From contig BSBM01000825.1 of NCBI GenBank assembly GCA_027924585.1, positions 2,212,001-2,276,000 on the forward strand: 64,000 nucleotides of DNA, read 5' to 3'. The stretch comes from Larix kaempferi. Its lineage: Eukaryota; Streptophyta; Pinopsida; Pinales; Pinaceae. Below the pieces are notes generated by a model. The model had not been told where the DNA came from. It did not search any database and worked only from the letters and a program-made list of their open reading frames with translations. The translations under genes were made by a program, and so were the position numbers. Shown here one piece after another: positions 44,369 through 56,299 of the stretch. How positions within the stretch are numbered: position 1 is the stretch's first letter; every line of letters begins with the position of its first letter.

Positions 44369-45927
44369 TGTTGGATTACAAACGGATCTATAGGTTTTCC
44401 AATATAGACCCAAGTTCTTCGTGGTTTCACTTAACCAACAAAACCCCTTCTCACCGGCCCTTTCGACAACATCCTGTGAACAGGCTAAGGTCTCACCCAA
44501 GGTGTAGCTATGGGGGTACTACGAAATCGGGTTTCCACAGTGATGTGATGAGTTTTTCGGACAAGACTACTGCGCAACGCACTATCAAACCTGCCCTGTG
44601 AACTGAGGATTACGCGACGATAGACTGCGTCGTGGTCCACACTTCTACAAACTAACCACTACGCAACCAAGGGCTGCGCGGTTTGAGCAAGATACCATTA
44701 ATAGGACATTACAACTATCCAATATGCTTCCTCCTCCAAATTTAACATATCTTAAGGAAATTACTTTAACCCTTAACTGTCATCTACTGCCTTAGACTAC
44801 TTGGCTCTATAACAATTGCAAACAGATAAAGCATGTAATGCTACGCAATGCTAGTACTGTGCGTCAACAGAGTTACTTAACCCAAATTCTTCATACACTT
44901 GTGATTATTTAGCAAAATGATACTTCTGCAAACATGAGGTACTGTGCATCCAACATTCATTCATTCACGCAAAACTTAACATATTATTCCCATTTTTCTT
45001 TTATGGTGAATACATATAAAAGCATTAACATACCAACTGGTAAATGGGACTACAAGCATTCATGTAAGCAAACAGATAAGTGCAAAATGGAAACAATCAC
45101 ACTACACAAGATTTAACATGGTTCACCCCTCGGATGGAGGCTACGTCCATAAGAACTGTTATTATATTAGTCTCTAGGAAGGGTACAACAGTTATTTGTC
45201 TGCACACTTAGCTACAGACTCTCTTCTCTCTCAATAGGTCTCCGTGCACACAGCTACAGAGCTTTTACAATAAATCACAAAAGATTCAACAATATTCAGA
45301 CTTACAGAATGAAGAGTAACCCTTTCCCATACAAAAATGCCTTATTTACAGATCATGCCCGTAGATCATGTATTTACAATCCGTATGCAAAAACCCTTAG
45401 GTTTACAAAACCGGTTACAGTGTCCAGCTCATCAAGATTGTTGGCTTCTAGTAGCGAATATTCTATCGTTTCTTGCCTCCAACACATGCCCACGTCGCTA
45501 TCGGCCTTCATGTTGCACGTGTTCCAACAGGTTGCTTTCACCAAGCCGCCCTTCTTCTAACGGTCTTGTGCGACTGGTTCAGGTAGTGGTTTTTCCGCAT
45601 GTGCAACCAATCGCTTTCTTTCCTCTTCTACTCCTGCCCATCGCTTGGCACTCCTGAAGCCTCTTTGCCAAAAATAGACCACCGATAGTCTAATTGGAAC
45701 ACATGACGTCTTCCGTCCAACACTCTGCCTTGCTAGATTTCCATAGACTAGATGCATCACTGCCTCCTTGCAACACTAAACCTCGCAACTCTTCCGACAC
45801 TGCGCTGCACGCAACTTCGTAGCATCCCAAAAACTTATACAAAAATGTTTCAACTGAACTGTGCTCAGCTCCGTAGTTCCAAAACACCTTCTTGCTCAAA
45901 ATTACCCCACTTGGGCCAGCCCCAACA
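44369..45927 (-). repeat. 5' LTR of element E (1559 bp)
   Basis: On the minus strand it starts TGTTGGGGCTGG and ends ACAAATCCAACA-like sequence next to the primer site. It is the longer of the two LTRs. Confidence 0.88.
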
Positions 45928-46469
45928 CACCTGGCCAATTTGTATGGTACTAATGTCTTTGTGACCGAAAAAAAAACTCTAATATATCTTGGTCTATATT
46001 CACAGAAGAATTGATTTCACATTATGGGGATATTAATAGAAACACCTTTTTATCCAATTAATAAATCTTAAGCGAAAATGTCCAGTTACAGAGCACATCA
46101 AGCAGTTTCAAAACCTAAGTCTTCGAGTGAACATTTCAGAAGATAATTTGTTGGATCTCTTTATTGTAACCTTGAAGGATAAAATTCAACATGAGGTAAA
46201 CCACCATCCTTAGAGAAGGATTTCATGGTGGCAAGGAAGGTTGAAGGTAAAAATATGGCGATGGCTACTAGAAATACCACCTCCAACACATATAGAGAGA
46301 ATAATGTCCCTTCTTCTAACCCACCTCAAAGGTTGACACCTCAGCAACTAAATGAAAGAAGAGAAAAAGGCATATGCTTTAATTGTGACATCAAGTATAG
46401 TAAGGGACATAAGTGTGGTAATAAGAAATTATTCTACATAGATTATGAAGAGGAAGAACCAAAAGAATA
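45928..46469 (+). pseudogene. Element D gag, C-terminal part with zinc knuckle
   Basis: After the duplicated cacct the capsid resumes: GQFVWY, ISWSIFTEELISHYGDI and, in other frames, LRVNISEDNLLDLFIVTLKD. The frame with MVARKVEGKNMAMATRNTT ends in LTPQQLNERREKGICFNC, a knuckle of the form CFNC-x7-H-x-C, and an acidic tail. Many stops lie in the first half. Confidence 0.75.
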
Positions 46470-46880
46470 GGAACCATCTCAAGATGAAGAAATAGAAGAT
46501 ACTACTTCTGAAGATATTACTCCCACCATATCCTGTCATGCATTGGATGAGATTAGCATTCCTCAAACGCTCAATATCGAAGGATATATAAAAAAAGAAT
46601 AACGTATCAATGTTGATTGATTTTGGTAGTACTCATAATTTCATTCACTGTAAATTAGAAAAAGTTCTCAATTACTTCGTATATCCATCACCAAAATTTC
46701 AAGTAATGATTGCAAATGGAGGAACTATCAATTTCTCTAGGAAATGCCATAATATCAATCTTCCTATGGGGGAATATGTATTGAATATTCCAATGACTTC
46801 TATTCCAATGGGTGGTGTTGATGTTGTCTTAGGATTTCAATGGTTACAATCATTGGGAACAATGGCTTTTATTTTTTAGA
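46470..46880 (+). pseudogene. Element D protease
   Basis: MLIDFGSTHNFIHCKLEKVL holds the active site, but the residue after the catalytic D is F instead of S or T, which is likely inactivating. GGVDVVLGFQWLQSLGTMAF is the conserved second motif. The frame closes with TAG just before RT. Confidence 0.8.
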
Positions 46881-46888
46881 ATATTTTC

Positions 46889-47836
46889 ATGAAATTTTTA
46901 TGGGAAGGAATAGAATATGTGTTAAATGGTATGAAAGGGAAACCAATAAAGGTGATAAGCTCTAAGGGTATGACAAAATTGATGAAAAAGGTACATCAAG
47001 GTGTAATTGCACAATTATTCTCATTAGATGTTCAAACATCCAAGTCTCCTATTTCCCTAGATCTCCAAAGGGTTATTAATAAGCATTCCAAGGTATTTAA
47101 AGATATTCAAAAAGGTCTTCCACATGTTCGAGATTTTGATCATGTTATTCACATAATTATAGGAAGTGTTCCTCCTAACATACCTTACATATACCCATAT
47201 GGCCAGAAGAGTGAAATTGAGCGTATGGTTGAAGAAATGTTAGAGGTTGGCATAATTAGGCCTAACCAAATTTCTTACTCTGCACTAGTGCTAATGGTGC
47301 ACAAGCTAGATGGATCATTGCATATGTGTCCATATTCTAGATATCTCAACAAGATCACCATCATTAAAGATAAGTTTCCAATTCCTGTCATTGATGAATT
47401 GTTAGATGAATTACATGGAGCAGTTGTCTTCACAAAGTTGGATCTCTGCTTGGGGTATCATCAAATTAGAATGAAGGATAAAGACATCCCAAAAACAACC
47501 TTCAAAATTCATGAAGGTCATTATGAATTTTTAGTCATGCCATTTGGTCTCACGAATGTTCCTTCCACATTTCAAGGTTCGATGAATTCCATTTTCAAGC
47601 CTTTCCTTAGAAAATTTGTGCTAGTATTCTTTGATGGTATACTAATCTATAGCAAGTCTTGGGAAGAACATCTTCAACATGTTGACAGGGTACTACAACT
47701 ACTAAAGGAGCAACAACTATATGCCAAACCTTCCAAATGTTTCTTTGGGGTAAAGGAGGTAGAGTATTTGGGTCATATTGTATCTCATGAAGGTGTCAAG
47801 GTAGACCCTAACAAAATTAAAGCCATGTTGGACTAG
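46889..47836 (+). pseudogene. Element D reverse transcriptase
   Basis: It contains EEMLEVGIIRPNQISYSALV, FPIPVIDELLDELHGAVVFT, KLDLCLGYHQIRMKD, FLVMPFGLTNVPSTFQGSMN and FVLVFFDGILIYSKSWEEHL. The Y-x-D-D box reads FFDG (47628-47639), so the second catalytic aspartate is lost. It ends at TAG after NKIKAMLD. Confidence 0.9.
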
Positions 47837-47878
47837 CCGATTCCCAAAAACCTGAAGAATATTTGAGGATTCATAGGT

Positions 47879-48400
47879 ATGACAAGGTACTACCGCAAAT
47901 TTTCTCAAAACTATGGAAGAATAGCAATGCCTCTAACAACATTATTGAAGAAAAATGCATTTTATTGGACTCCAGAGCCAACTCAAGATTTTGAACAACT
48001 TAAAGAGGCAATGTGCAAAGCTCCTGTTTTGGTCACACTAGAATTTAAAAAAACCTTTATTGTATAATGTGATGCTTCACGAAATGGCATTGGTGTTGTT
48101 CTAATGTAAGAAGGACACCCACTTGCGTTCACAAGTCATCCAATCAAGGGAAATAAATTACAGAAGCCCATTTATGAGAAGGAAATGTTGGCAATACTAC
48201 ATGCTCTTAAGCAATGGCATCCTTACCTAATAGGTAGGCACTTCAAGGTCAAAAGAAATTATGATAGTCTTCAAAAATTATTTGAACAAAACCTATATTT
48301 GGAAGAGCAAAAAAAATGGGTAACCAAGATGTTGGGATATGACTTTGAAATCATCTATCGAAAAGTGAAACATAATGTGGTGGAAAATGTAGTCTCCTGA
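47879..48400 (+). pseudogene. Element D RNase H
   Basis: TRYYRKFSQNYGRIAMPLTT is the RT-RNase H connection. RNase H follows with IV.CDASRNGIGVVLM, GHPLAFTSHPI, KPIYEKEMLAILHALKQW and LIGRHFKVKRNYDSLQKLF. The conserved T-D-H of the last motif is changed to R-N-Y. In-frame stops fall at C.DAS and LM.EG. Confidence 0.85.
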
Positions 48401-48550
48401 AAAGATGAAGATGTTGGGGCATTACTTTGTGCAATTTCCATTCTACAACCTGATTCGGTAGTAGCATAAAGGGAAGAATGGAAAAATGGCCTATCTATGT
48501 GGACTCGCATTCAAAATCTATAGAACAATACTAGTGTATCAGATACTTTT

Positions 48551-49230
48551 GTGTGGAAAAATGATTCACTGTGGTATAAGGATCGCTTATATTTATGCAA
48601 AAAATCCCAACTCAAACAAAAGCTCCTCTCAAAATTACACACCTCTCCTATAGGTGAGCACTCTGGATTCTTGAAAACTTACCATAGGGACAAGATATTT
48701 TTTTTTTGGAAGGTCTTAAATATGTTGTTCAAAGGTTTGCAGCGTAATATTTGGTTTTCCAATAGAATAAGGGTGAAGAAGTTAAGACCCTAGGAATTAT
48801 ACAACCATAAGACATATCTTACCAACATTGGGAGGAATTCTCAATGGATTGTATCACATGTCTACCCATGTCAGAAGGAAATAATGTTATTATGGTGGTT
48901 GTTTATAGACTCACAAAGTACGCACATTTTTGTGCACTCTCTCACCATTTTAATGCAAGTATAGTAGCTGCAGCCTTTCTGGAAACAATTCAGAAGTTAC
49001 ATGGAAATCCGAAAATGATTGTAAGTGATAAAGATCCAATTTTCACTGGAAAATTTTGGACTAGATTATTTTCTTGTTTGGGTACCCAATTGGCTTACAG
49101 CTCATCTTATCATCCTCAACCGGATGGGAAAACTAATATAGTGAACAAATGTTTGGAAGTTTATCTTTGTTTCTTTGCATTGGATAAACAAACACAATCG
49201 GTGAAATGGTTGTCTTTGTCATAATGGTGG
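48551..49230 (+). pseudogene. Element D integrase
   Basis: VWKNDSLWYKDRLYLC and KLHTSPIGEHSGFLKTYHRD form the N-terminal part with its histidines. The cysteine pair downstream is not recognisable (LQRNIWFSNRIR). The core has MDCITCLPMSEGNNVIMVVV, MIVSDKDPIFTGKFWTRLFS, and YHPQPDGKTNIVNKCLE with the catalytic E region. A frame change separates it from the chromodomain part. Confidence 0.85.
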
Positions 49231-49380
49231 TACAATACTTCCTTCAATACATCATAAAAAATGTCTCTATTTATGGAACTTTACGGGTACCAGCCTCCAT
49301 CTATCACATCTCCCTTAAAAGGAAAATATTAATTTCAAGTCGTGGAAGATCACATAGAGCACCAGCAAGAAGTTCTCTAG

Positions 49381-49881
49381 ATGCTCAAGGACAACCTGAC
49401 TATGTCAAAAAACATGATGAAACAACAAGTTGATCAACATCGCAGTGAAAGGAGTTTTGAAGAAGGGGATTGGGTATTTCTGAGGCTACAACCTTACAAT
49501 AAGATGTCCCTCAAGAAACTAAGTAAGGACAATAAATTAGCACCCAAGTATTATGGTCCTTATAAAGTGTTGCAGAAGATTGGTAGTACGGCTTACAAAT
49601 TGGACCTCCCTTCATCTTCAAGAGTACATCCACTTTTCCATTTTTCTTACTTAAAGAAGGTAATAGGAGACAAGATCCCAATTCAAAAAATATTGCCGAA
49701 GCTTGATGAAGAAGGAAAAATCATATTGGAACCTAAACAAGTCACTGAAACAAGGACCAAGCAGCTACGAAATTGGGCTATTACTGAGTACCTCATTAAA
49801 TGGAAGAACTTACCAGTTGAATATTCGACATGGGAAGACAATTCCTTCATACAAAAGCATCCACAACTAATCAAGCATTGA
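49381..49881 (+). CDS. Element D integrase C-terminus with chromodomain
   Basis: An open frame of 166 residues: FEEGDWVFLRLQPYNKMSLK, LAPKYYGPYKVLQKIGSTAY and HPLFHFSYLKKVIGD are the conserved integrase C-terminal (GPY/F) module. The end, ITEYLIKWKNLPVEYSTWED followed by NSFIQKHPQLIKH, is a chromodomain with the aromatic positions Y, W and W in place. Such domains in gypsy integrases are known to direct integration to chromatin. It is part of a broken polyprotein, not an independent gene. Confidence 0.85.
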   Translation: MLKDNLTMSKNMMKQQVDQHRSERSFEEGDWVFLRLQPYNKMSLKKLSKDNKLAPKYYGPYKVLQKIGSTAYKLDLPSSSRVHPLFHFSYLKKVIGDKIPIQKILPKLDEEGKIILEPKQVTETRTKQLRNWAITEYLIKWKNLPVEYSTWEDNSFIQKHPQLIKH

Positions 49882-49897
49882 GGAAAACACTTTTCTG

Positions 49898-49909
49898 AAG
49901 AGGAGGGGC
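49898..49909 (+). other. Polypurine tract of element D
   Basis: gaagaggagggg lies immediately before the 3' LTR; it is the plus-strand priming site. Confidence 0.75.
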
Positions 49910-49910
49910 A

Positions 49911-50258
49911 TGTTAAGCCCTAAATGTGAGCACATTCCCCCCTATATTGTGGTGCATTACATTAGTTTTCATGTCGTATTTGGTCCATTAGTTATAATTG
50001 TCATTAGTATGGTTATATTAGTTATGTCGGCTTGGGTCAGTGAGTTGTAATTGTACCTCTTAATCTCTTATATATAGGAATGATATCTTTTAATTTGAGT
50101 GTCTTGTCTTGTCTTGTGTACTCGGTACATTGTATAAGGAGATTTCCCTCTCGCAGAGGTTTGCTATTCATCTCAGTTCTTCATTATTAAGGTGTATATT
50201 ACTCTTTCTTGTCCATTTTTGCTATTTTCATGCTCTTTTTGGAATTTGTTTATTAACA
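49911..50258 (+). repeat. 3' LTR of element D (348 bp)
   Basis: Begins TGTTAAGCCCTAAATG and ends TTTATTAACA, then the cacca duplication. The last 75 bases or so have no match in the 5' LTR. Confidence 0.85.
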
Positions 50259-50263
50259 CACCA

Positions 50264-51287
50264 ATAACACCATCCACAACATGGGATTCCCCTAAAAGAT
50301 CCTTCCGGGAGGAGTTTCCTTGAGGAGAAACAAGGATGATCATGTATAAGTAACCGGACTGTGCATAAATGAGGTCATACTGTTAATACTTAAGGATGGA
50401 TTCTTCTTTGTTCTATGGGTCCTTAGAGGCCACATCTTTAGATATCACTAGGAGGATATATTTTAAGAACTAGTTTAAAAATATACGATCTTCAAGCTTA
50501 ATCTTACAAAGACTTCGACATTGACGCCATTCATGGACATGATTCATGATATGGGTGGAAGACTTCTGGTGGCATGATAATATGATTTATACTCCCTCAT
50601 CATAATGGACAAGAAATTGGAAGAACATCAAAAAAGTGGAGGACAAGGACACATCATTGGTATGTGTCCCACGGGGATGGAAATGTACCACTTGGTTGCG
50701 ACACTAATCAAGGTTCTTTGAAATAGACGTAACCTGGTAGGATCATCTATAATGTTATTGGAGGAGCACCATAGGTGGAAAGACATGATGTGGTTTTGAG
50801 GATCCTCTCTTTCCTTCCCATCAAATTGATGGATGCCCGAAGGTATTTTAGTAGGCATGGGAGACCATGCATGATGATGATGTTTAGGATCATTGGTTAG
50901 TATCACTAAATCTAGGATGTTGATACTAGCCATGAATGGAAGAATCACAATAGGATACAATATGGATGGGCCTCAATGTTGTTGGTTGTAGCTCCACTGG
51001 TGGAGCCACCACTAGTGGTTCCTCGTCTAGAAAGAGGGATGCTTGCACCACCAAGAGTGGGGATGCTAGTGATAGGTATGCTGGTGGAGGTGGGAATAGT
51101 CCCATCCATGGTACTGATCATTCGAGGAGATGAAGGTGATCCTGACTGTGAGGAGTTAGAATAAGATGACTTGGAGGAGTGCTTCGGTGATCGTGAAATA
51201 TCTTGAACTCGAGTGCAGCTAGTGGAACCAACAATGTGGTTTAAGAAACTGTACAAATGGGGTTGGCCCTGAAGTTTGCAAGAGTGC
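50264..51287 (-). pseudogene. Element C gag, capsid and N-terminus
   Basis: The minus strand gives SCKLQGQPHLYSFLNHIVG (matching RRLQGELPEFSLLG of element A), a Ser-rich region, PSGIHQFDGKEREDPQNHIM, SFHLWCSSNNIIDDPTRLRL and, in other frames, EWRQC and YDLIYAQSGYLYMI. It is cut by D at 50264 and by F at 51287. Several stops are present. Confidence 0.8.
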
Positions 51288-53834
51288 TTTAATGCCCCAT
51301 ATGTGACATTTAGTAATTAAACCCTAATGAGAATTAGCATAGAACTTGTAATTGATGAATATTTTTGTTATGTGAACATATAGAACTTCTTCTTATGTAT
51401 GAATAGTAAACGTAAATTATTATTTTATTTTAGTAATGGGGATGATTATGTATGTAATTTTATTATGCATATTGGAAGTGAAAGGTGGTACCTTGATATT
51501 AGTTAAACCTATACATGGAATATAAACAAATGTAATGTGATGTGAAAGAACATACTTCGTTATTTCAATATCAGTTTCTGAAATATCTTATTACTTGAAA
51601 TAGTTGGATATATTTATGCCCGAGACATATATGTGGTTATTGAGCTGAAATACAAATTGATCAACTATAAGATAGTAGTGTATTATGTGTTGTAATTATG
51701 ATTAAAGTTATGATTTGGAACACATATATGACTTGTGATATCGATTTTCAAGTTATTTAATAGTAAATTCAAATATTTCTATGCTTGTGAATGAGTATGA
51801 GTTTTGACAGAAACTGTGACTTTCCCAAAGTGGTTGTTTAATGATGAGACGCCTTAGAACAATGATGGCACAATATGGTTGATGTAGTACTATTAGGGGG
51901 TGGATGCATTTCCCACCATTTATCCCCTGAAACCCAGGGTCATGGGAGGGTTGTGCTGAACACGCTCTCCTAGATGGGTGATGATGACTAGTGGATTATT
52001 GTTCGGGAAGCTTGGTTAATGTAGTCGATCGACACTTCCGGTTACGGGTTCTATATGTGGTTAGGTCATCTAGTCGACACCATAGTATATTGCAGGAGAG
52101 GATGGGACATGGTGAGGTCAATATATGGAAGTAGTGGTGATTAGTTTTTTTTTAGTACTTATAAAGATGGATGGGAATAACGATGGAATTGGAAGGTGTT
52201 CTTTATTATTATAAACCATTATGATTATATGTTTGATTTGCTTCATTATTTTTATTTGATTAAATTTTATTTCTTTTGTATGAATAATTATAAATGGTGA
52301 ATGATGCATTGTTTACGTTGTTGTTCATCTGTATGTTGTTTGAAATCCTATAATAATGATGAATTAGGGGCATTAAATTGATTATTAGTTCACACACAAA
52401 GACTGTGTACGTTGGCCACATATACACACTTTGCATGAGTACAATAGTATGTGTGATTAGTACAATATTTTTTAGTAAATTAAGTTGAAATTAAATAAAT
52501 TTTTAAGCATACATATATGAGTACGAGATGTTGATGTGATAGATATGCTTTATAGCTGAATAGGTTGTTGAAATATTATAGTCGTACAAGAATGTGTATT
52601 AGTTAGCATTAAAAATCTTTAAGGGAATATTAATGTGTGTCCTCATTGAGCTCTTAAATATATAATATAATTCACAAAAATATCTTCGTAGATTAATTAA
52701 GTTACGTACATGTCGTATTTCATTCATCTTGTAAGCAAATAAAATCAATGAATATTTTATTAAATGATATGCATAATATTTTCATAAATGTATAGGGGCA
52801 TTAATGTGATAGATAGGGTGTTAGTGTTGCATTTTGAAATTGTTGGGTAGAGTTGTCATTTCATTTAAAGTAGTAGCGTATAGGAGAAAAAGTTTGACTA
52901 TTATTGAACTTGTTTAAATATTATTTTAAAGGTAAGTTGGGAATTGTTATCTTGAATCAATTGAACCATGGTTGAAAAATATATTAATTTATTGGTTTAA
53001 ATATTATTTTAAAGGTAAGTTGGAAATTCTTATTGAACCAATTGAATCATGATTGAAAAATATATTAGTTTATTGAAAGAGGCGTGGTTGTTTTATATTA
53101 TTTATTGAAAGAGATTCCAGTTGATTGATATATATGATTTTATGGAAAGAGGTGAGGGGAGGTTTTTTGGGGGGGAAATAGAGAAAGAAGTTATAGGATT
53201 TTGAGGGAAATTTGGACAAAGGTTGGATGAGAGGGGAGGTTTTTTGGAGGGAATAGAGAAGGAAGTTATAGGATTTTGAGGGAAATTTTTCTGGACAGAG
53301 AAGCTGGGAAGTGTTGGATGAGTTTAAAAACTCATAGAAGATACATAGCTTATTGTGCATTACTATTTTGTTCTGTGGGTGGTCCTTGAACACTGAGGGC
53401 TAGGAAGCCATTTGGATGGATTCCTGGGGCTAGGAGTTGGTTAAGATCCTAGTTGGTTGGGATGTAAAACCATGTTCCACTTTGGAGAAAGTGACTCAAT
53501 CAATTCCGTGCTTGTTGCATAACTCTACATAACTTGGGGCTAGGAGCTAGTTAATCTCCTAGTTGGCTGGGATGTAAAATTGTGTTCCACTTTGGAGAAA
53601 GTGACTCAATCAATTATGTGCTTGCTGCATAACTTCAAAGGATTCGCCTCATTCACTGAGAGAGGTATTCTTTTGGTTAAATTTAATAGTTTTAAGAGTT
53701 TTAAGAGTTGTTCTTCACTAAAATTATGATGTTGACTATGCTATAAAAATTAATTATTATTAGTGTAAGTTAAATTTCTTTGTGGAAGCTTAGTACGGAA
53801 ATTGTTAAATAAAATTAGAAAAGTGGCTACTACA
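51288..53834 (+). repeat. 5' LTR of element F (2547 bp)
   Basis: Matches 59153-61470 throughout, but with three tandem duplications that the other copy lacks (about 52914-53075, 53153-53290 and 53426-53632). Its first bases read tttaat where the other copy has tgtaat. Confidence 0.88.
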
Positions 53835-53836
53835 TA

Positions 53837-53848
53837 TGGTATCAGAGA
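53837..53848 (+). other. Primer binding site of element F (initiator tRNA-Met type)
   Basis: tggtatcagaga, two bases after the LTR end. Confidence 0.8.
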
Positions 53849-56299
53849 TCTACTTCCAAATATGGAACCATAGGGACTACTTCAAATTCGTGAACCAAAA
53901 CATAAATTAAATGAAATGTTTATTGAAATTGAAATGGAACTGAATTTTGGTTTGAAATTAAATGCATATACATAGAACATAACATAACAAAAATCTAAGT
54001 TTAAGTGAATAAAATAAAAAATAAAAAATAATAATCAAAACCCTTATTTGAGATAGAAAAGTACTTGAATAAAAATCCATTTATTAGATAGGAAAACCCT
54101 ACCTAGAAAATAACGATTACAGTATAAAAAGTGGAATTAGGTTCCGTGCTACGGCTCATAAAAGAAAATGATGAGGAGAGAACCTACTTAAAGGGAGCCT
54201 ACGAAAACAAATGGGATTCCATTAGCTTATAGTCTCCTTGGTGGGAAGGGATAATGAGCAGACAAAAAGGATTAGATTGTTACTGAACCAAAACAGATTT
54301 CTTTATGAAATTCTAACTAGCCAAATATAACTATTGTCTAAAATCCTCCATGTATGTGATTTATAGAGGACGATAAATAGAATTTAGGGTTGTTAGGAAT
54401 TCTATGAAATAAAATAGATTTTCAAAGGGTATTTATATATTCGGCAAAGAAATTAAATTGTTACATATTCCTAAAAAGAGACACATATTTTCCTTATATA
54501 TATATAGTTGAAGCACTGTATTTGAAAAAAAATTGTCATTCATAAGAAACCTCATTTTGATTACCCATTTCCTGTTTCTCGATGATAGATCCCTTCTGTT
54601 ACCTAAGAAACCTTCTCATTTAAATATGAAACAGAACAGGCCATGTTAGATAAACAATATCAATGAAAATAAAGTGAATATATATATAAAGACGTAAAGG
54701 CTAACCTAGTTTTACAGATCCATGGTAATATCTCCTCTCACTTGTACACGGTCCTTTTGGGATATTTGAGGTGGTGAATTCGATTCAACACCCCTGTCCC
54801 CCTCCAAAAAAAAAAAAAACCTCTTCCCCTCTTCCTTTCCAGGGAGCATCAGCAATGATATTGAAATGGCCAAGGCAAATAACTGCAAAAAATGTATCAC
54901 AAATGATAAGGGCAGAATGAGATGTGAGAAAATCCCTCAACATATTCTATTATACAAAGTGTGAGTACCCAAATGACTTCAAGCACGACAACTCAACTTT
55001 TGGGCTCATGATAGGCAGACTGGTTAGTGCTGGGAAGTTCGCAATAGTTGTTTCCCTCTTGTAGAGGATGGGTGAGTGATGAAAATGTTAGAGTTTCGAA
55101 ATAACATTGTTTAACAACAACAATTAGGTTTTCTTGAATTAGAAAGGGTAATGAAGGGGATTCCATAAAATATTTTTTCTTTAAGAAATGCAAAATTCGA
55201 GGAACGCGTACAAGAAGTTATTCGAGGAAATGCAAAATGTTGTTGGAATGACTGTTCTCTGTCTTGAGGAAGGGGGGGAGTTCTCTGTCTCTGGCCTTTT
55301 CCTCCACGCTGGTCATCATATAAATTCAAATAGATATGTTGAGTTATTTATAGCTGCTTTGATTTGTCATGTACTTCGTTTTTGTTCTTGCTGAGAATAA
55401 ATTGTTTATTTATTATTTATTTTTAATTGAATGCAGTGTTATGACCCATTGAATGAGTTGAATAACAACTTATTAGAGGATGAGAGTGTGCATAGATTTA
55501 AAGAGAATATATCAAAATTAGTTTGGTCACAAAACTGGACTTTAATAAATTTCTTTCACAAGTCGCCCAAAATGGATAAATACTTACACAATGTGAAAAT
55601 GTTGTAATAATAATAAAATAACGTAAATTAATAATAATAATATATTTTTTATTATATATATATATATATATATGCTCTTTTGATCCAAATTTGATATCAG
55701 TATATTGGGAATGGTGTAAACTTTCTTTATAAACTTTAAGTCGATTTTGGAAATGTGAATTTCTCCCATTTTAGATTTTCATGCTTTTTATTTATGAGCT
55801 TTGTAAATATTAGGATATTAATTATAAAGAATAATATTTAGTAAATATTAGGATATTAAATATAAAGAATAATATTTAGTATATAGGATTTATAATCAAT
55901 GGTTGGGAAGCAATAAATAGTTAGATTCATGCTTTTTATTTATGAGCTTTATAAATATTAAGATATTAAATATAAAGAATAATATTTAGTATATAGGATT
56001 TATAATCAAAGGAAGCAATAAATAGTTAGATAATATGAATAAATTTTAATGAAGAATTGTGTATATAGAGAGAAATACATATAAAAGTGAGAATTAAAAC
56101 AAGTATTTTAGTATTTATTATTTAATTTTAAAATTTTATAAATCAATTTATTGTGTTTGATGATCATATTAAAGAGGGATTGTTTCTATTCATTATGAAT
56201 AATATTAAATAATTTCAAAGGAGAAAAAAAACAAATGGAATAATGATTATTGGGTATTTCTTACTTTCGGTTATATATATATATATATGAGAGGTGGAA
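53849..56299 (+). other. Element F internal region, left part (non-coding)
   Basis: Very AT-rich with no protein family in any frame. It contains a duplicated block (55775-56035) and two TA microsatellites (55653-55673 and 56271-56289). Confidence 0.55.
55775..56035. repeat. Direct duplication, about 135 bp, two copies plus an internal partial copy
   Basis: Both copies contain ttcatgctttttatttatga, aaatattaggatattaaata and tatataggatttataatcaa. Confidence 0.8.

Larger units (their letters stand above)
32870..45927 (-). mobile_element. Element E: Ty3/gypsy retrotransposon with extra sense ORF, nested in element D
   Basis: LTRs at 44369-45927 (5', read on the minus strand) and 32870-34095 (3') share TGTTGG/CCAACA-type ends and flank about 10.3 kb. 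The target duplication is aacct/cacct (one mismatch). The order on the minus strand is gag with five zinc knuckles, PR, a second capsid-like domain, RT, RNase H, integrase, and a long ORF with a coiled coil. No chromodomain and no aRNH were found. It is moderately decayed; the RT keeps YFDD. Confidence 0.88.
31431..50258 (+). mobile_element. Element D: chromodomain Ty3/gypsy retrotransposon (chromovirus), split by element E
   Basis: Similar LTRs (31431 on; 49911-50258) are flanked by a perfect 5-bp duplication cacca (31426-31430 and 50259-50263) inside element C gag. The internal order on the plus strand is initiator-Met primer site, gag, PR, RT, RNase H, integrase and a terminal chromodomain. 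Element E interrupts gag at 32870-45927. Catalytic residues are lost in PR and RT, and several stops are present. Confidence 0.9.

Noticed and set aside
32870-45927. Endogenous caulimovirus
   Set aside because: Element E has LTRs, an integrase core and a target duplication; the RT and RNase H are gypsy type.
33050-46000. Frequent TGCGCA words in element E as a structured repeat
   Set aside because: They are scattered through LTR and coding parts without period or arrangement; I could not separate them from composition.
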